Shown: positions 1 to 13,881, numbered from the stretch's first letter. The stretch: 64,000 nt of DNA from Semisulcospira habei (GCA_036245525.1 BTPG01000003.1:185202642-185266641); one strand, 5' to 3'. Made by a program: numbers and translations. Notes: generated by a model not told the origin, from the sequence alone.

Positions 1-3000
1 CAGCAAAACCGTCCGCATTACTATAGGATGCACGACGGTAATTCAATGTCTGCATTTCTGATGACCTCGAGTGCTCAGTGACGGGCAAGGAAATCGTTTG
101 TGCACATAACTGTTATTTAGTTTTTACTGAGTAGTCACAAACCATTTACAAAACAAGATGGGGCCCCAGCCTAAAGTTGTTCCTACTCAGTTTCAAGCTT
201 ATCCGCCTTCTGATCCATCTCAGTCCTACTTTAATTCATTCTATTCTCCAACTCATTCACCCTTTAAAGCCTAACAACTTCAGCAAACAATGATATTTCA
301 AGGGTAGTGCCTGGGAATCTTACCACCTTCTGCCACCAAGATATTCAGGCATCTCCTTTGAACTGTCATATATTGGACTGGTAATGATTTCAGGACACCT
401 CTGAAAAGATCAGTGTTAGGACTCAATAAAAAAAATAAAAATAAAAAAAAAGAATATAAGATTTGACTGGAAATATGTTTGAACAGCTTCCCATTGTATT
501 CATGTGTATACTTCTCATATACATGAATTTATAACAACGAACAAATCAAACACAACACACATGCAAGAAAAGTTTTGTAACCCAACAGACCGATTTACAC
601 CAACTTTAATCTATTTTTTTATCACCAGAATATATTACATGTTATGTGAACAAACTCAATTTCAACACAAATGACCTCATTCAGTCCAGTTAGTATACAA
701 CAGTTGTCTCACTGTCATTCATGTCTGTTGTGCATAGTGGTCACCCGAGTACAATTTAAATTTTTGTTACAATTTTTGTTTACATCTTACGAGACCATGC
801 CTTACATTCTGTGATGGTCTATGGAACCCTACAATTCACAACAGGGCAACATTAGACATACATTCTGGCACAGCATTGCAACTGAACGTACATGCACACA
901 GTTGATGTGATGGTAAACTCAATACAGAATTGTTGATGACACAGCTGCAGCACTTCATGTTACGGAGGCACAACATAGGCTATTATAACATGATGCAATA
1001 TTCAAGCCCAAAGCCAATACCAAGCCGGTCAATAAATGAATTAATCATCAATCAAGAAAATTGAAGAGGTACAAAACTGGCTAAACAACTCATCCAAAGC
1101 CTATTCAGAATGAAGCTAAATCTAAACTTTCAAGCGAATATGACAAAAATTATGCACTCTAATGCGGGGTCAATGTGACAATTTCTGTGCAATAAGCACT
1201 CCCACTTCGAGGCTCTCTTCGCAGTTCTAGATTGAGAGAACTTCCAAAAGTTTCAAACCCCCAAGAACAGAAATAGTGGAACATATTTAGTGACACATAC
1301 ACACACCACTTGGTACCAAAAGACACAACTGTTTATATGTGACATAACTTTTACCTTGTTGCTTTACTGCCATAATTTACATCAAGTGCTCGCTACTGAA
1401 AGTGCTCCACTGCGCCCCATTTCAAAGTTGTTCATATTATTTTTTAAAAATTGTGGAAAGAAAACCCAAACAAGAAACACACCAACCAAAATGCTTGGGT
1501 AAGCTCTATCAAGTCAATCCAACCGTGAAACCAGCATGATACAACAAAGGGATCATCCGACAGTGGGATTAATGTTACACCATGGCCACTGCTGATTTAC
1601 GTGCCCCGACTTCCTTTTGTTGCACAGTTCTAGCTACTCAGCTCGTTAATCATCAGCAATCATGGTTTAATATATACATATAAGTTAAACCATGAGCGAT
1701 GGTGATTTACAAGCCAAGACCTGCTTATGACACAAAAATTTTGGATATAATAAAGTTCTGCTGAGAAGCCATAACTATGCCCAAAGTGTCATACCTGTTT
1801 CGCTGTTGAATTGACCTGATACAGTCTACACACAAGCGTTACAAGGCCTCCATATCATTGATAATCAAGCCTCAAGAGCTATGATGTAAAAACTTCTTCA
1901 GTGTCTTGCAATAAATACATGACAGAACCTGCATCCAAGCAACCCCGAGTGTACAGTTCCACGGACAATATTGGTGAAAGCTGGCACATATATCTGGTAG
2001 AAGAAAATAAGTTCTCCTGGTCATTTACAGATCACAAGTCCAGCTAAATGGTGCCAAGCTACTGCAAAGTCTGTTTTTCACATTTTCAAATTCAATAAAT
2101 CCAAAATTAAACAATAAATATTCACATAGCATGCTGCATCCGTTAGCAGCAGTTATGATCTCAAAGTTAAAGCAAAATTATTCTTTTGATCTCAAAGTTA
2201 CAGCAAGAATTATTCTTCTACGGTATTTGGTTATTTTGCTGTACATGCTTGATTCATGTACATGTACATTATAAGTTAGTGGTAGCAGGGTTTGCTGCAC
2301 GGACCCTTGTAGCCCTGAGGGAGGTCAAAGAAACCATTGTACCCCAAAAGGCCTGATAATATATTTGTTTTCATTCCTCCACTGTTATTATAAAAGAAAT
2401 CACGCTGAAGTCGTCTGACCTGGATCACGCCAGACATGACCAACGTCATCAGTATTTACATGTATAGAGAATAGACGTATGACAAAATATAACATTTTTC
2501 TTGGCGTTTCCACCTGCATGACCAGCAAAATTGTCAGAGTAATGCAATAGAAAAGATTTTCAAATTTTTCTCTTTCTGTCGTCTGTTACACACTATTGCT
2601 GTATACGTGTGCTGAAAAGAACTCCAGTAGTGTGGCTATTGTTTCCAATAACACACGTAACTTTGTACTTTAGAACGTTTTGGTGATCTTTCAAAACTGG
2701 CATCCAAGACGCATCATAAAGAGGGCTACAAGACGCCCACCATTAGTCGCTATAAGGGTTTGTGTACCGAGGTCACATGGTACAGTTTGTGTTAAAAATT
2801 GGTCGTGTGACGTAGGAATAAAAACAAATTATTTTGATTAATATAAACCACACAGTATGTTGGTGATAGTGGATCATCCTAGACTATGTTAACTATTCAA
2901 TAACAGCATCCACTATGCAAACTTTAATTTCCTCAACCAAAAACATGGCATTCATACACACACATACTTGCAAATGCTGAACAACTATTAAATAGTGATA

Positions 3001-3930
3001 ATAAAAATTTGGTGTAAATAACATGCACCGATCATTTTGGCTCCATCAAACAACATACGAGGTGAACAATTTTTGTGTTTATAATTCAAGAGAACATGAT
3101 TGCCTACACATTTATGCCATGTGCCTCCTTCTGCATATAGTTTTCTTCATTGTGAAATGCGACTGAAAACATCCTTCAAAGTTGTCATTGTGACCAGTTT
3201 TACGCCCGACACCTGACATATGATTCCAATGTCAGAAAATCCGATGATGATGTATTATCTAATGATAATCTGCCCATGGCCATGCCACATAATAGACTGA
3301 CCGACTTTATCAGAGTGAATATTTAAAATCTGCCCCTTTAGTCATGTACGGCAAACTTTGGTACAAGCATTCATATAGCATTACGGAAAACAGTGCGAGT
3401 GTAGACTGCTAGTATATTCAAGTACCTTATTCGACAGATGCTCATTGTTGAGGTTTTCATTGAAAACGCTTTTACGATGACAAATCTTGTAAAGTAAATC
3501 ATTATAGGAGCTGTAAACAAATCAGTACAAACTAGTAATTGGGTTTAATCAGTATTGCGAGTGGGGATATTGTCAGTCTAGTCTAGAGATCATGTTGTGC
3601 GTTACTCGAAACTTGCCATTTTATTAAACGTGGAAAATCATCTAATTTTGAAATGTGATTAAACTATAAAGGATAAACCTTTCAAATTTTGCATGGCTAC
3701 ACATTGTTGTGCTCTCTGGTAATATCAGTTTTTATGTGTTTACAATCTGAAATTATCTGCTATCCAACCTCCAGGTGGGCATACGTAGCCTCTAAAAGAA
3801 ATGTTTGTGCTCGCAATCATCAGTGCACTTTTCTGTGTGGACAACAACCACTCTTAGCATTTCCGTCTGTCAGAAAACCCATTTTCCCCAGGCTGAGAAC
3901 TGCTGCTGGAATACGGAAAAGCAGAAATGT
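1..3930. other. non-coding stretch, no gene recognised
   Basis: AT-rich sequence without a long open frame, splice-bounded exon or recognisable protein. The open frames present are short and show no domain or codon pattern. The only repeat recognised is a decayed family B hairpin near 290-380. It may be intron or intergenic DNA. Confidence 0.5.
290..380. repeat. decayed family B foldback
   Basis: The left arm ATTTCAAGGGTAGTGCC and a right arm reading GGCATCTCCTTTGAACTGTC match the core of the hairpin family that is common from 19 kb onward. The middle is diverged, so this is an old copy. Confidence 0.45.
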
Positions 3931-3933
3931 TAC

Positions 3934-4145
3934 TTGACCCATTTCATCCTGTGGCTGATCTTGTTTACTTGCTCATTGTCCTATGAAGGCTACATTACAG
4001 ATTAGGTGATAGATCAACCATTTTAGTTCAAGGGTGGTGCCAGAATAGCATGGTGCCTCAGACGCCAAGCTATTCTGGCACCACCTTTGAACTATCATAG
4101 TCAAATTAATTGCAAGAAGAAGTGTATCAGGATGAAAAGGGTTAA
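3934..4145. repeat. family B foldback element
   Basis: The outer arms (TTGACCCATTTCATCCTG and CAGGATGAAAAGGGTTAA) are inverted copies. Inside them lies the core hairpin TTCAAGGGTGGTGCCAGAAT ... mirror at about 4026-4096. No coding capacity. It belongs to the TTAACCC...GGGTTAA foldback family. Confidence 0.8.
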
Positions 4146-5261
4146 GAGCATAGCAGTAATGTCTTGTGATTCTCTCAGAGTTGTTGATCATGTTGCCTAC
4201 CGTCAGCTTTAATACACTCTTTCATGTCAACCAGTCATGAGAAAGGTTTAGGAATAGAATAACAGCACAAATGAATATCGTTCAGGCTGTCAGGAATATG
4301 ACTTACATTGCCCATAACAACAGTGCTTTTCAGGCATCTCCAGTACTGCCGAAATTGGCTAAAAGAACAGAAATTACTGATGCCGTTTTATGTATGAAAG
4401 CAACAAATTGGCTGTTTTTACAGTACCTGCCACATCTTGGCCCAAACCGCTTGGTGCCCGATTACAATACATGTGCTGACTGGCCCCGGGGCTCTAACGC
4501 GCCCAGTACGATTGATATTTCTGACAAAGTGGATTGCGAATTAATCTCACCTTTGTGACTTTGACATTTCCGACAGGTCAATGAAATCAGCAGTTGATCA
4601 AGTGTCCAAACATAGGTAAAAGGTTTGCTTTTTTACCTTCAAAATCCATGTTCTCTCTAAATGTTAGCATTGGCACACCTGTCAACATCCCATGACCCTT
4701 GACCAATGCCAGGGGGTATGCACAGAAAGGCCTTTTCATCAGCTACCTTAATTTGTACCAAACTTGATTAAAAACTGTAAAAGCACTGATAGAAAAAAAA
4801 TTATACCACTTGCATGGCATATTTGAGGGTGGACTAACAATGTGTGATTTAATAAAAACTCTAGCTCCATCAACTGATGATCTCAATTTGCAGCAATTCA
4901 CCAACAAGAGCAGAAGCTAAAGTGATGAAATAAGTCTCCTAACATTCTTTATGGAAACGACACGTGTGCAGCTGGGAAGTGCGCTGCTTTCAACTTTAAA
5001 GTATTAGGGTGTGATGCAATTTGTAGTACCGGCATCATGCGAAAGTACAGAAATTTGGGCAAGTACCCACAATGATTTCAAACAAGATATGTGGTAGACA
5101 CAGCCTAGAGGATGGTTTTCTATTTTTTTTTCTGATTGGTATAAAACAGAATAATCACATTTTCTGGCATCAAAAGGACACCTGCTACCTTAGATATGTC
5201 AAACATGTCACGTGGTCAACTTATAATACTTTTTCTGATCATACTTTAAACTTCCAAAATG
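4146..5261. other. no gene recognised
   Basis: A 95-codon open frame at 4271-4558 is the longest here. It has no recognisable motif and no splice-site support, and I do not call it a gene. Confidence 0.4.
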
Positions 5262-6372
5262 GTAAGTGGAAAGAAGACGAGGATTTCATCCCAAAGTCTA
5301 ACATTATTTTCAGCTCACACGCATTTTCCAATATCACCTAATCAGTTAGCCAAGTGAGTGTTATCAAAGCTAGCACGCTGTTAAAATAAAAAGGTTGAAA
5401 ATAAGGCAGACTTTGAAAATGGGGTGTCCAAAGCGCGTTCAATAGCTAGTACGCATTAACATAGATGGGCAAGGGCCAAACAGCAACAGTGTAGTAAAAG
5501 GATAACAACAAAGGCAAAGCTCTTATAGCTCATGTGTATGACAGATTTATATGTGTGACCTTTGTGACAGTAAGTAAAGAGTTGGCTTCTGCAACAGCAA
5601 AATCCATGATTTCTCAAAATAAAAGCTATTTCACACACCTGTCAACCCCCCCCCCCCCCCCCCTCTCCTCCCTCCTTCCAGTGACCTTTAATCTTGTGAT
5701 GATTCCACTAAATTAGTATGCATAGGAAGGTCCTATCATCAGCTACCTTTGTAACAAATTTAATTCAAAAGTTTGCAAAAATGTTGATAAAAATAAAATC
5801 TATCAGAAACTGGCATTTCACACACATTTGCCAACCTCTTGTAACCTACAAAGGTCTTACCATCAGGTATCTTTGCACAAAGTTTGGGTTTGAAAATAGT
5901 ATTTGAGAAAAAACTTTTTTTTTTTCACAATATGTTTCACCTATTTCTAGATCACATGTGACCATTGAGCTTTCCAGTGGGTCAACCAAATCAGTATGAA
6001 TAGAAGGTCTTACCATCAGGTATCTTTGTACCAAGTTTATGTTTCAAAATAGTCTGTAATTTTTCATATTCTTATAAGATATTTTGCATATAGCTAAATT
6101 AAATAAGACAAAGAATGAGTTCACTAGCCAGGATTGTACATCTTCAACTTGTTAAATTGTATTTTAATCATTTTGGCAAACACATTTCAATCCAACCAGT
6201 CATCCCTGGACACAGTTGGCACGCTTCGAATGCTTTTTATTCTGACAGCGTGGTAATACCTAGCAGCTTCGGAAACACTCGGCTCCCTAATTAGGTGAGA
6301 CTGGAAAACACATGTGAGCTCAAAACAGTATGGTAGACTTTGGAATAAAATCCTCATCTTGTTTGTTGTTGC
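5262..6372. mobile_element. 1.1-kb non-autonomous element with inverted ends
   Basis: The left end, around 5270-5395, and the reverse complement of 6230-6370 align over roughly 130 bases. Both contain GAGGATTT-AT-CCAAAGTCTA, then AGCTCACA and CACGCTGT-A-AATAAAAAG. The outermost motif is the same as that at the ends of the large inverted-repeat element at 33.2-39.7 kb, so the two are probably related. The interior (5400-6230) has no open frame of note and carries a poly-C run at 5646-5662. No clear target duplication was identified. Confidence 0.55.
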
Positions 6373-6579
6373 GTCACCTACCATTTCATTTCAGCTTGAC
6401 CAACAGTTTGTTTATATGAAACATATATATACCAAGAGCACAAACACTGCTGCTCATCAAGTCTGTTGGAGATCACCGAGTCTCTGCCTTTTTTCACAAT
6501 ACTCACACTTCACAGAACATTGTCGTACAGCCACTTTCTTGTAGAAGAAATTTGTACGCAAGTTAAATAAAGAAAAACT

Positions 6580-6732
6580 TCACATCGCCCTAGCACCATT
6601 AACACCTTCTGCTGTCCTCTCCACTGACGCAGCTCTCTTATCCACTGCAGCAAGTCGTGTTACATGGAACATGTCTGCTCGTTGTTCAGCACAACCTTGA
6701 ATGGCAAGTCGTCCAGCCAGCCAGCTGATGTA
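6580..6732 (-). CDS. exon-like segment, possible terminal exon of an unknown gene
   Basis: On the minus strand a pyrimidine-rich acceptor (CTGTTTTTTCAG) precedes an open segment starting at 6732. Two frames remain open. One begins YISWLAGRLAIQGCAEQRAD and runs to a stop at 6580-6582. The other (TSAGWLDDLPFKVVLNNE...) stops at 6660-6662. Both look protein-like and I cannot choose between them. A possible AATAAA follows on the minus strand near 6233-6240. No family recognised. Upstream exons would lie at higher coordinates, but no exon with matching phase was found. It could be a chance acceptor. Confidence 0.3.
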   Translation of the reverse strand, partial: YISWLAGRLAIQGCAEQRADMFHVTRLAAVDKRAASVERTAEGVNGARAM

Positions 6733-6819
6733 CTGAAAAAACAGGTACACCAGATGAAGATGGTACCGAGATCTGGAATACACACAAAAACAACTGACTG
6801 TACAATAAAGTTTCAAGTC

Positions 6820-7635
6820 GAACGGTTGACAATTGTCTACATTACAACAAGATGGGATGAATCATAACCCACAAAATCCCTTTTATAAATGAAAGCTGCC
6901 CTCGCTGTCAAGGGTCTCTAATTTTTGTCGTTGACCTGATTCTGATGTTGAAATGTCTTCTATTATTTAAAAAGCCTTGTAGATGTCCCAATGCACCTGT
7001 AAGCTGTATAAGGGGTGCAGTGCATACGCATCATCGGTTTGTGAAACAAAAGTGAATCACTTCATGGTGTCAGTGGAATGCAAAGCAGACGACATCAATA
7101 GAAAAACAGGCTCTAGTTATCAGTGTGCTTCTGAAAGGTTAAGGACATCATATCAGTTTGGAGATCTTTTGCAATATGAAGACCATCATATTATTATGGA
7201 GATCATATGATATGGTGTTTTGTTAACCCGCAACCTTCATTCTTTGGGCTCATGCGACGTCACGAATGAATCAAGACAATTTGATTTGTATGCTTCTTTT
7301 GTTCTTAACATTTTGGTTCACTGCTAATATCAATAATATACCTAATAGCCCTGCCATAAGGCTTCAGGAGTAAACCTCGTGCAAACATCCAGAGTCAGAG
7401 CCCCTAAGGCAGTCCGTCAACGCTTTCAACTTCGTTCTGGCACCTCCTGTGACGGCGCCGGTCCCAAACTGTAATGGATCTGCTGTTCCTTTGGATCCAT
7501 CAGTATTGTGGAGAGGGACGACATGCTGGATGGGCAACAGCATATCCTCCATATCACAATGCCCAGGCTTGCATCCGAACAGCAACTAAGATGCATTACC
7601 TATAGTCAGTTCACCGACAGAGGCCCATACATATG
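6820..7635. other. no gene recognised
   Basis: Unique-looking sequence with short open frames only. Nothing resembles a known repeat or an exon. Confidence 0.4.
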
Positions 7636-7639
7636 TATA

Positions 7640-10600
7640 TATACTTAATAGCCCAGCTGTGCCGGTACACATCACCTATACAGGTTTACTGTATCCACAC
7701 AGTGTCAACATTTCTTTTCATGTATAGTGGTGCAGCTCTACAAAATAAAAATTGCTGACAGTGAGGTAAACAAAAAAATTCTGATGTTTTACCAACACTG
7801 GTGCTGTGACCACAACAGACGTGCTCCACTTGTCACTGGCTGGCACAGTAAGTGCTTCATGGTGCACTGTTGATGTCACTGGCTGGCACAGTAAGTGCTT
7901 CATGGTGCACTGTTGATGCATAAAACACCCCCAAAACTGTAACAAAACAAAACATTAACGTCACTCTTTTACTTTAGTCGTGGTACAAGTCACGTTACAA
8001 CTCGTTTTACCTAATAATTCTATTGTAATCAATGTACCATGAACTTGCGACAACATGTATTCAACGTTGGTCACGCACAATGGTGATACTGAAGTACCCT
8101 GCATGCATGTGTCTGGGCACTTTTTCGCCTCAAAACAGCGATCACGTGTATGCACATGCCGCAGTTTAAGTCTTTCCTCCTGCACCTCATGCTAGCATAA
8201 TAGACCAGCTGACAGAGTCCCATATTTACACACCATGCATACGAAATGTCAGGCTAAGTTCATGTGCGGAACTCACAAAGACATTTTAATTAGAACTGAC
8301 TGCGTATTTAAATGCCAACAATAGTGATTTTCTGTACAGTTATAATATGTGTATCTATACATAATAGTAAGGTATATAACATATAATACATACATATATG
8401 ACAATTGCTTCTGCTCCATACATTTCGTTGTATCCAAGGTTGGCACCCAAGAGTTGCTACAGTTCGCGTCTTCAAAATGTCACAAATGTCTTATACTCAA
8501 AGTGCACAAGAGAATGAGCACTACATCACCTGACGCATGGATTTATTGTGTACCATGTCACTGATTAGTTGGGACCCGACAGCTGTGCAGGTATACAGCA
8601 TCTGTACAGGCTTACTGTGTCACATCTTTTCTTTTGAGGTAAACTGGTGCAACTCTATAAAAACAAAAACTTGCTGAAAGTGACAGTGAGGTAGAAAGGA
8701 AAAATTCAGATGTTTTACCAACACTGGTGCTGTGACCACAACAGGCTTGCTGAACTTGTCAGTGGCTGGTACAGTAAGTGCTTCATGATGCACTGCTGAT
8801 GCATAAAACACCACCAAAACTGTAAAAACAAAATAAAACACACTCCCATTAACGTCATTCAGTTACTTTAGTCATGATACAAGTCATGTTACAACTCCTC
8901 CTACCTCATAATTATATTGTAATCAATGTACCAGCTTATGACAAAATGTATTCAAGGTTGGTCACGCACAATGATACTGAAGTACCCTGCATGTGTGTGC
9001 CTGGGCACTTTTTTCGCCTCAAAACTGGGGTCGCGATATCACAATGCGTAACCACTGACTATGCACATGCTGCAGTTTCAGTCTTTCCTCCTGCACCTCA
9101 TGCTTGAATGATAATAGACCAGCCTGACCAGTCCCATGTTTTCTCTCGGCCCGTACGAAATGTCAGGCTAAGTTCATGTGCGAAACTCAAAAGACTTTTA
9201 ATGAGCATTGGCTGCGTAGTAAAATGCAAACAATAGTGCCTTTCTGCACAGTTATGCATATGTATAATATATATGACAATTACTTCTGCTCCATACATTT
9301 TGTTGTATCTGCCAAGGTTAGGACCCAAGAGATGCTCTGTTTCACATCTTCAAAATGTCACAAAAGTCTTATAATCAAAGTACACAATAGTATGAGCACT
9401 ACATCACCCGACGCGGGGATTTAATGTGTAATACTGATGTCACTTATTCCGATACTGGGTTGTGGCATTAGTTGGGACTCGAAAGCTGAGCAGGTAAACA
9501 GCACCTGTACTGGTAGATTAACTGTATCCGCACAGTGTCACACATTTTCTTTTCAGGTATACTCGTGCAACTCTATAAAACAAAAACTCGCTGACAGTGA
9601 GGTAAAAAAGGAATATTCAGATGTTTTACCGACACTGGTTCTGTGACCACAACAGACTTGCTCCACTTGTCACTGGCTGGCACAGTGCTTCATGGTGCAC
9701 TGTTGATGCACAAACACCCCCCAAAACTGTAACAAAGGAAAACATTAATGTCACTCCGTTCCATTAGTCATGGTACATGTCGTGTTACAACTCCTCCTAC
9801 CTCATAATTCTATTGTAATCAATGTACCATGGGCTTACGGCGACATGTATTTCAAGGTTGATCACACACAATAATGACACTGAAGTAATATTAACAATAA
9901 TAATAATAATGAGTACTTGTATAGCGCCTAACCTCAGATTAGAGCTCTAGGCGCTTAACAAAAACTAATGTACAAAAAATAACTAATTACAAAAATGGAA
10001 TTTACAAAAAGTACAAAAACAAAATACAACGCACTCTGTAAACAAGCTATAAAGTCACCATTCAAAAGTGCTACGCTCATGGTCTCATTGGCATTCACAC
10101 ACACACCCACACTACTTCTATAAATAGATAGAGATGACTTTAACATGACAGGTGTGTGACAAAGTCATTTGTAGCTGACAGAAAACATATGGGTCTTTAG
10201 GGCACGCTTGAATGCCTCTCTCGAATCCACGTATCTCAGTTCGCGTGGGAGATCATTCCAAACAACTGGGCTCTGGTATCTGAATGACCTCTCACCAAAC
10301 GACTTTGTTTTGACAAGAGGGATACGTAAAACTCGAGAGTCGGCAGCAGAGCGCAAATTCTGTCTCAAGGGCGTATACAGCTGGAGAAGAGAGGCAAGGT
10401 AGTGTGGGCAGGAACAGGTAATACAACTGTGAGTCATGCATGAAATTTTGTACTGAATCCTAGCTGTAACAGGTAACCAGTGTAGGGCAGACAGATGGGG
10501 TGTGATATGATCTGATCTAGGGACTCTAAGAATCAACCTGGCAGCTGAGTTTTGAATTTTCTGGAGTCTGCATGCGTGTCTGGGCACTTTTCGCCTCAAA

Positions 10601-10840
10601 ACTGCGATCGCGAAATCACAATGCGTAACCACTGACTATGCACACGCCGCAGTTTAAGTCTTTCCTCCTGCGCCTCATGCTAGAATGATACTCGTAGACC
10701 AGCCTGACACTTGTGATAGGGTCCCATCTTTACACACCGTGTCAGTGTACGAATTGTCAGGCTAAGTTCATGTGCGAAACTCAGACATTTTAATGAGCAC
10801 TGGCTGCTTAGTAAAATGCAAACAATAGTAACTTTTTGCA
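7640..10840. repeat. three tandem copies of a ~0.9-kb unit
   Basis: Units start near 7651, 8577 and 9480. Each carries the same ordered landmarks: CAGCTGTGC..GGTA..CA, GTGCAACTCTATAAA, GTTTTACCAACACTGGT.CTGTGACCACAACAGA, CTGGCTGGCACAGTAAGTGC, ATTGTAATCAATGTACCA, CTGGGCACTTTTTCGCCTCAAAACTG and TGTCAGGCTAAGTTCATGTG. Unit 1 also contains a local direct duplication of about 43 bases (7831-7917). Unit 3 is split by a LINE fragment (about 9890-10570) and runs into the assembly gap. No protein-coding potential seen. Confidence 0.8.
9890..10572 (-). mobile_element. 5'-truncated LINE fragment (CR1/Jockey-type RT C-terminus)
   Basis: Minus-strand translation gives the usual C-terminal part of a non-LTR retrotransposon ORF2: LQKIQNSAARLILRVPRSDH, then HITPHLSALHWLPVTARIQY, GERSFRYQSPVVWNDLPREL and FKRALKTHMF. 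The 3' end carries a TTAGGCGCTATACAAGTACT segment followed by an (ATT)n tail, which lies at the left side on the plus strand (9893-9912). It splits the third unit of the tandem array, so it inserted after the array formed. No N-terminal RT or endonuclease remains. The clade assignment is by general resemblance only. Confidence 0.8.
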
Positions 10841-10884
10841 CAGTTATGCATATCTGTATCTATGCATAATATTAAGTTATGTTA

Positions 10885-11384
10885 NNNNNNNNNNNNNNNN
10901 NNNNNNNNNNNNNNNNNNNNNNNNNNNNNNNNNNNNNNNNNNNNNNNNNNNNNNNNNNNNNNNNNNNNNNNNNNNNNNNNNNNNNNNNNNNNNNNNNNNN
11001 NNNNNNNNNNNNNNNNNNNNNNNNNNNNNNNNNNNNNNNNNNNNNNNNNNNNNNNNNNNNNNNNNNNNNNNNNNNNNNNNNNNNNNNNNNNNNNNNNNNN
11101 NNNNNNNNNNNNNNNNNNNNNNNNNNNNNNNNNNNNNNNNNNNNNNNNNNNNNNNNNNNNNNNNNNNNNNNNNNNNNNNNNNNNNNNNNNNNNNNNNNNN
11201 NNNNNNNNNNNNNNNNNNNNNNNNNNNNNNNNNNNNNNNNNNNNNNNNNNNNNNNNNNNNNNNNNNNNNNNNNNNNNNNNNNNNNNNNNNNNNNNNNNNN
11301 NNNNNNNNNNNNNNNNNNNNNNNNNNNNNNNNNNNNNNNNNNNNNNNNNNNNNNNNNNNNNNNNNNNNNNNNNNNNNNNNNNNN
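10885..11384. other. assembly gap (500 N)
   Basis: A run of exactly 500 N, a conventional placeholder length. It hides the junction between the ~0.9-kb tandem array and the 2.1-2.7-kb tandem duplication. Confidence 0.99.
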
Positions 11385-11522
11385 AAATTTATGCGCAAAA
11401 TGAAAAAAGTGACCGTTGAAACAATCACCTTTTGGGTCTGGATTGGTAATTTAACCGTCCATTCATGACAAATGAAAAATTAATTTAAAAAGAAAGGCTG
11501 CCTGAATGCCATGCATCTATTA

Positions 11523-11622
11523 ATTATATTATATTATATTATATTATATTATATTATATTATATTATATTATATTATATTATATTATATTATATTATATT
11601 ATATTATATTATATTATATTTA
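11523..11622. repeat. (ATATT)n microsatellite
   Basis: About 20 perfect pentamer repeats, mirrored by a similar array at the same place in the second duplicate. Confidence 0.95.
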
Positions 11623-12001
11623 TTTATTTATTATTTGTTTGTTTGTTTTCTCGTTCGTTTGTTCATTGCGTTTTCAATGCCGCCAAGTGCCTGGAACTTT
11701 GCGAAATCCGTTCAGAGCGCGTTGCCTATTGAGCAAAAGATAAACGGACTGACGTCGGGGCGCTGTTGGCCTGTGCACGGCCGTGCGCGGGCCAACAGCG
11801 GCCCGCCGTCGGCCCGATAATCTTTTACGCATTGGGTGGTTTCTAAAGATGTTCGAGGAAATAAGTCGGGTGGAACGCGTACTTCATAATACTCACGCCT
11901 TCCCTGTCACTGTACGTACATTTCTGCTCCTGAAAATCTTGGTTCTTTCAACTACCATAAAGCCAATGCCGTACAAGAAACATGGATACAAATTGGTCTC
12001 A

Positions 12002-12067
12002 GCAAGAGGCATAGATCCTCATGAGCCCCCGCAGTAGCGGGGGCTCATGAGGATCTATGTCTCTTGC
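12002..12067. repeat. family A hairpin (66 bp, near-perfect)
   Basis: The arms begin GCAAGAGGCATAGATCCTCA and end with its mirror image, with CCCCCGC/GCGGGGG next to a 4-base loop. It is near-identical to the copy at 14904-14969. Confidence 0.9.
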
Positions 12068-12540
12068 AGTCGGATATTGTTCACTTGTTTCATCGGCACT
12101 TCACGTAGTCACGACGGATCAAGTGTGAATATTCTTTTTAATGGACTCGAGAAGGCAGAACATGAGACGCGTCATGACAAGATACATGAAAGGACAACAG
12201 TCTATCTGCCGAGCAAAGCGACACTGCGCAATACTTGTTTATAGCTCTAAAATCGTGATAAAACAGTATCTCTTACTTTGAAATGGTTGCTTAGCGAGCT
12301 CGGTGCAGGACAGGGGTGGGGGAGGGAAGGGGTGGGAGGGTGTTGGTCGTGGTGCCTTGAATGACTTTTTGGCCTTCTGTCAATTATAATAAGATTTGTG
12401 TCGTCAAAATTAGTGACTGATCCACACTGTCAGGTAACATTGAAAATAGACACTTAAATACGAGACTCGTTATAGTTCCAGTTGTAAATTTGCACATTGG
12501 AAGATTCTTCAGCTGCATTTATGATCTAATTCAAATATTC

Positions 12541-12979
<439 letters not shown>

Positions 12980-13075
<96 letters not shown>
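12980..13075. repeat. (GA)n microsatellite
   Basis: About 48 GA units immediately after the SINE-like insert. Confidence 0.97.
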
Positions 13076-13076
<1 letters not shown>

Positions 13077-13301
13077 CCTTGCGTGTCCCGTGGACGATCT
13101 GCATTCTGATGCAGTACGTGAGGACTGAATGAATAAAGCGCGCTTACTGCCTTTCCGGTCCGGGCGGAATGTGGTGAAGTACTCTGAAGGCTCGTCGCCG
13201 ACATCGTCGGTACGCAGCTCGCCATGTCCAGAGCCTGGAAATAAATGCGAATCTTAAAAAAGACTGAATCATGGGAGCAACAATTAAACCAAAAATCATC
13301 T

Positions 13302-13368
13302 GCAAAAGGCACAGATCCTCATGAGCCCCCGCAAATGCGGTAGCTCATGAAGATCTTTGCCTCATGCT
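13302..13368. repeat. family A hairpin, diverged
   Basis: GCAAAAGGCACAGATCCTCA on the left, mirrored by TGAAGATCTTTGCCTCATGC on the right, with several mismatches. The corresponding copy in the second duplicate is at 15679-15746. Confidence 0.8.
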
Positions 13369-13549
13369 TACACACTTTTTTTTATACTGCTCTTCCTCGA
13401 GTACATGTGTTCCTAATTGGGTGTTCATATAATGTGAGTCGCTGCATGCATGAGGCGACAGATGAATGATAATTCTTTGACTCAAACAAAAGCGCTGTAG
13501 AACTTGCCTGTCAGGAAGAGGCGGGTGAGGAGGGGTGAATTTAAGGGGG

Positions 13550-13660
13550 ATGGGGGGGGGGAGAGGGAGGAGGTATAGAGGTGCATGGAAAATAGAAAGG
13601 GGGGAGGAGGAGCCTACCAGAAGAGAAGGTGTGTGTGTGTGGGGGGGGGGGGGGGGGAGG
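13550..13660. repeat. G-rich tract with long poly-G runs
   Basis: Several runs of 8-17 G. The counterpart in copy 2 is at 15870-16012. Confidence 0.85.
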
Positions 13661-13881
13661 GGGAGGCCGCTAGCTAGCCCGGTTAAAATGATTATAATTA
13701 CCTGTACACTATACGGTAAACTTCGGATATAGCAATAGGCAAAGCGACACACAATTTCTTCTTGTTGTAACTGAACGTTGTTACAAAGCGAGATAATTTA
13801 CACTAGCATTTAAGCTACTCTGGTACCACCCTTGAAGTATCATGGTCGATCCACATCCTGTCATAGAGTGTCAGGGGTGGT

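Noticed and set aside
10836..11468. Open frames spanning the first N run
   Set aside because: Ambiguous bases prevent stops; not biological evidence. The same applies to 52190-52795.
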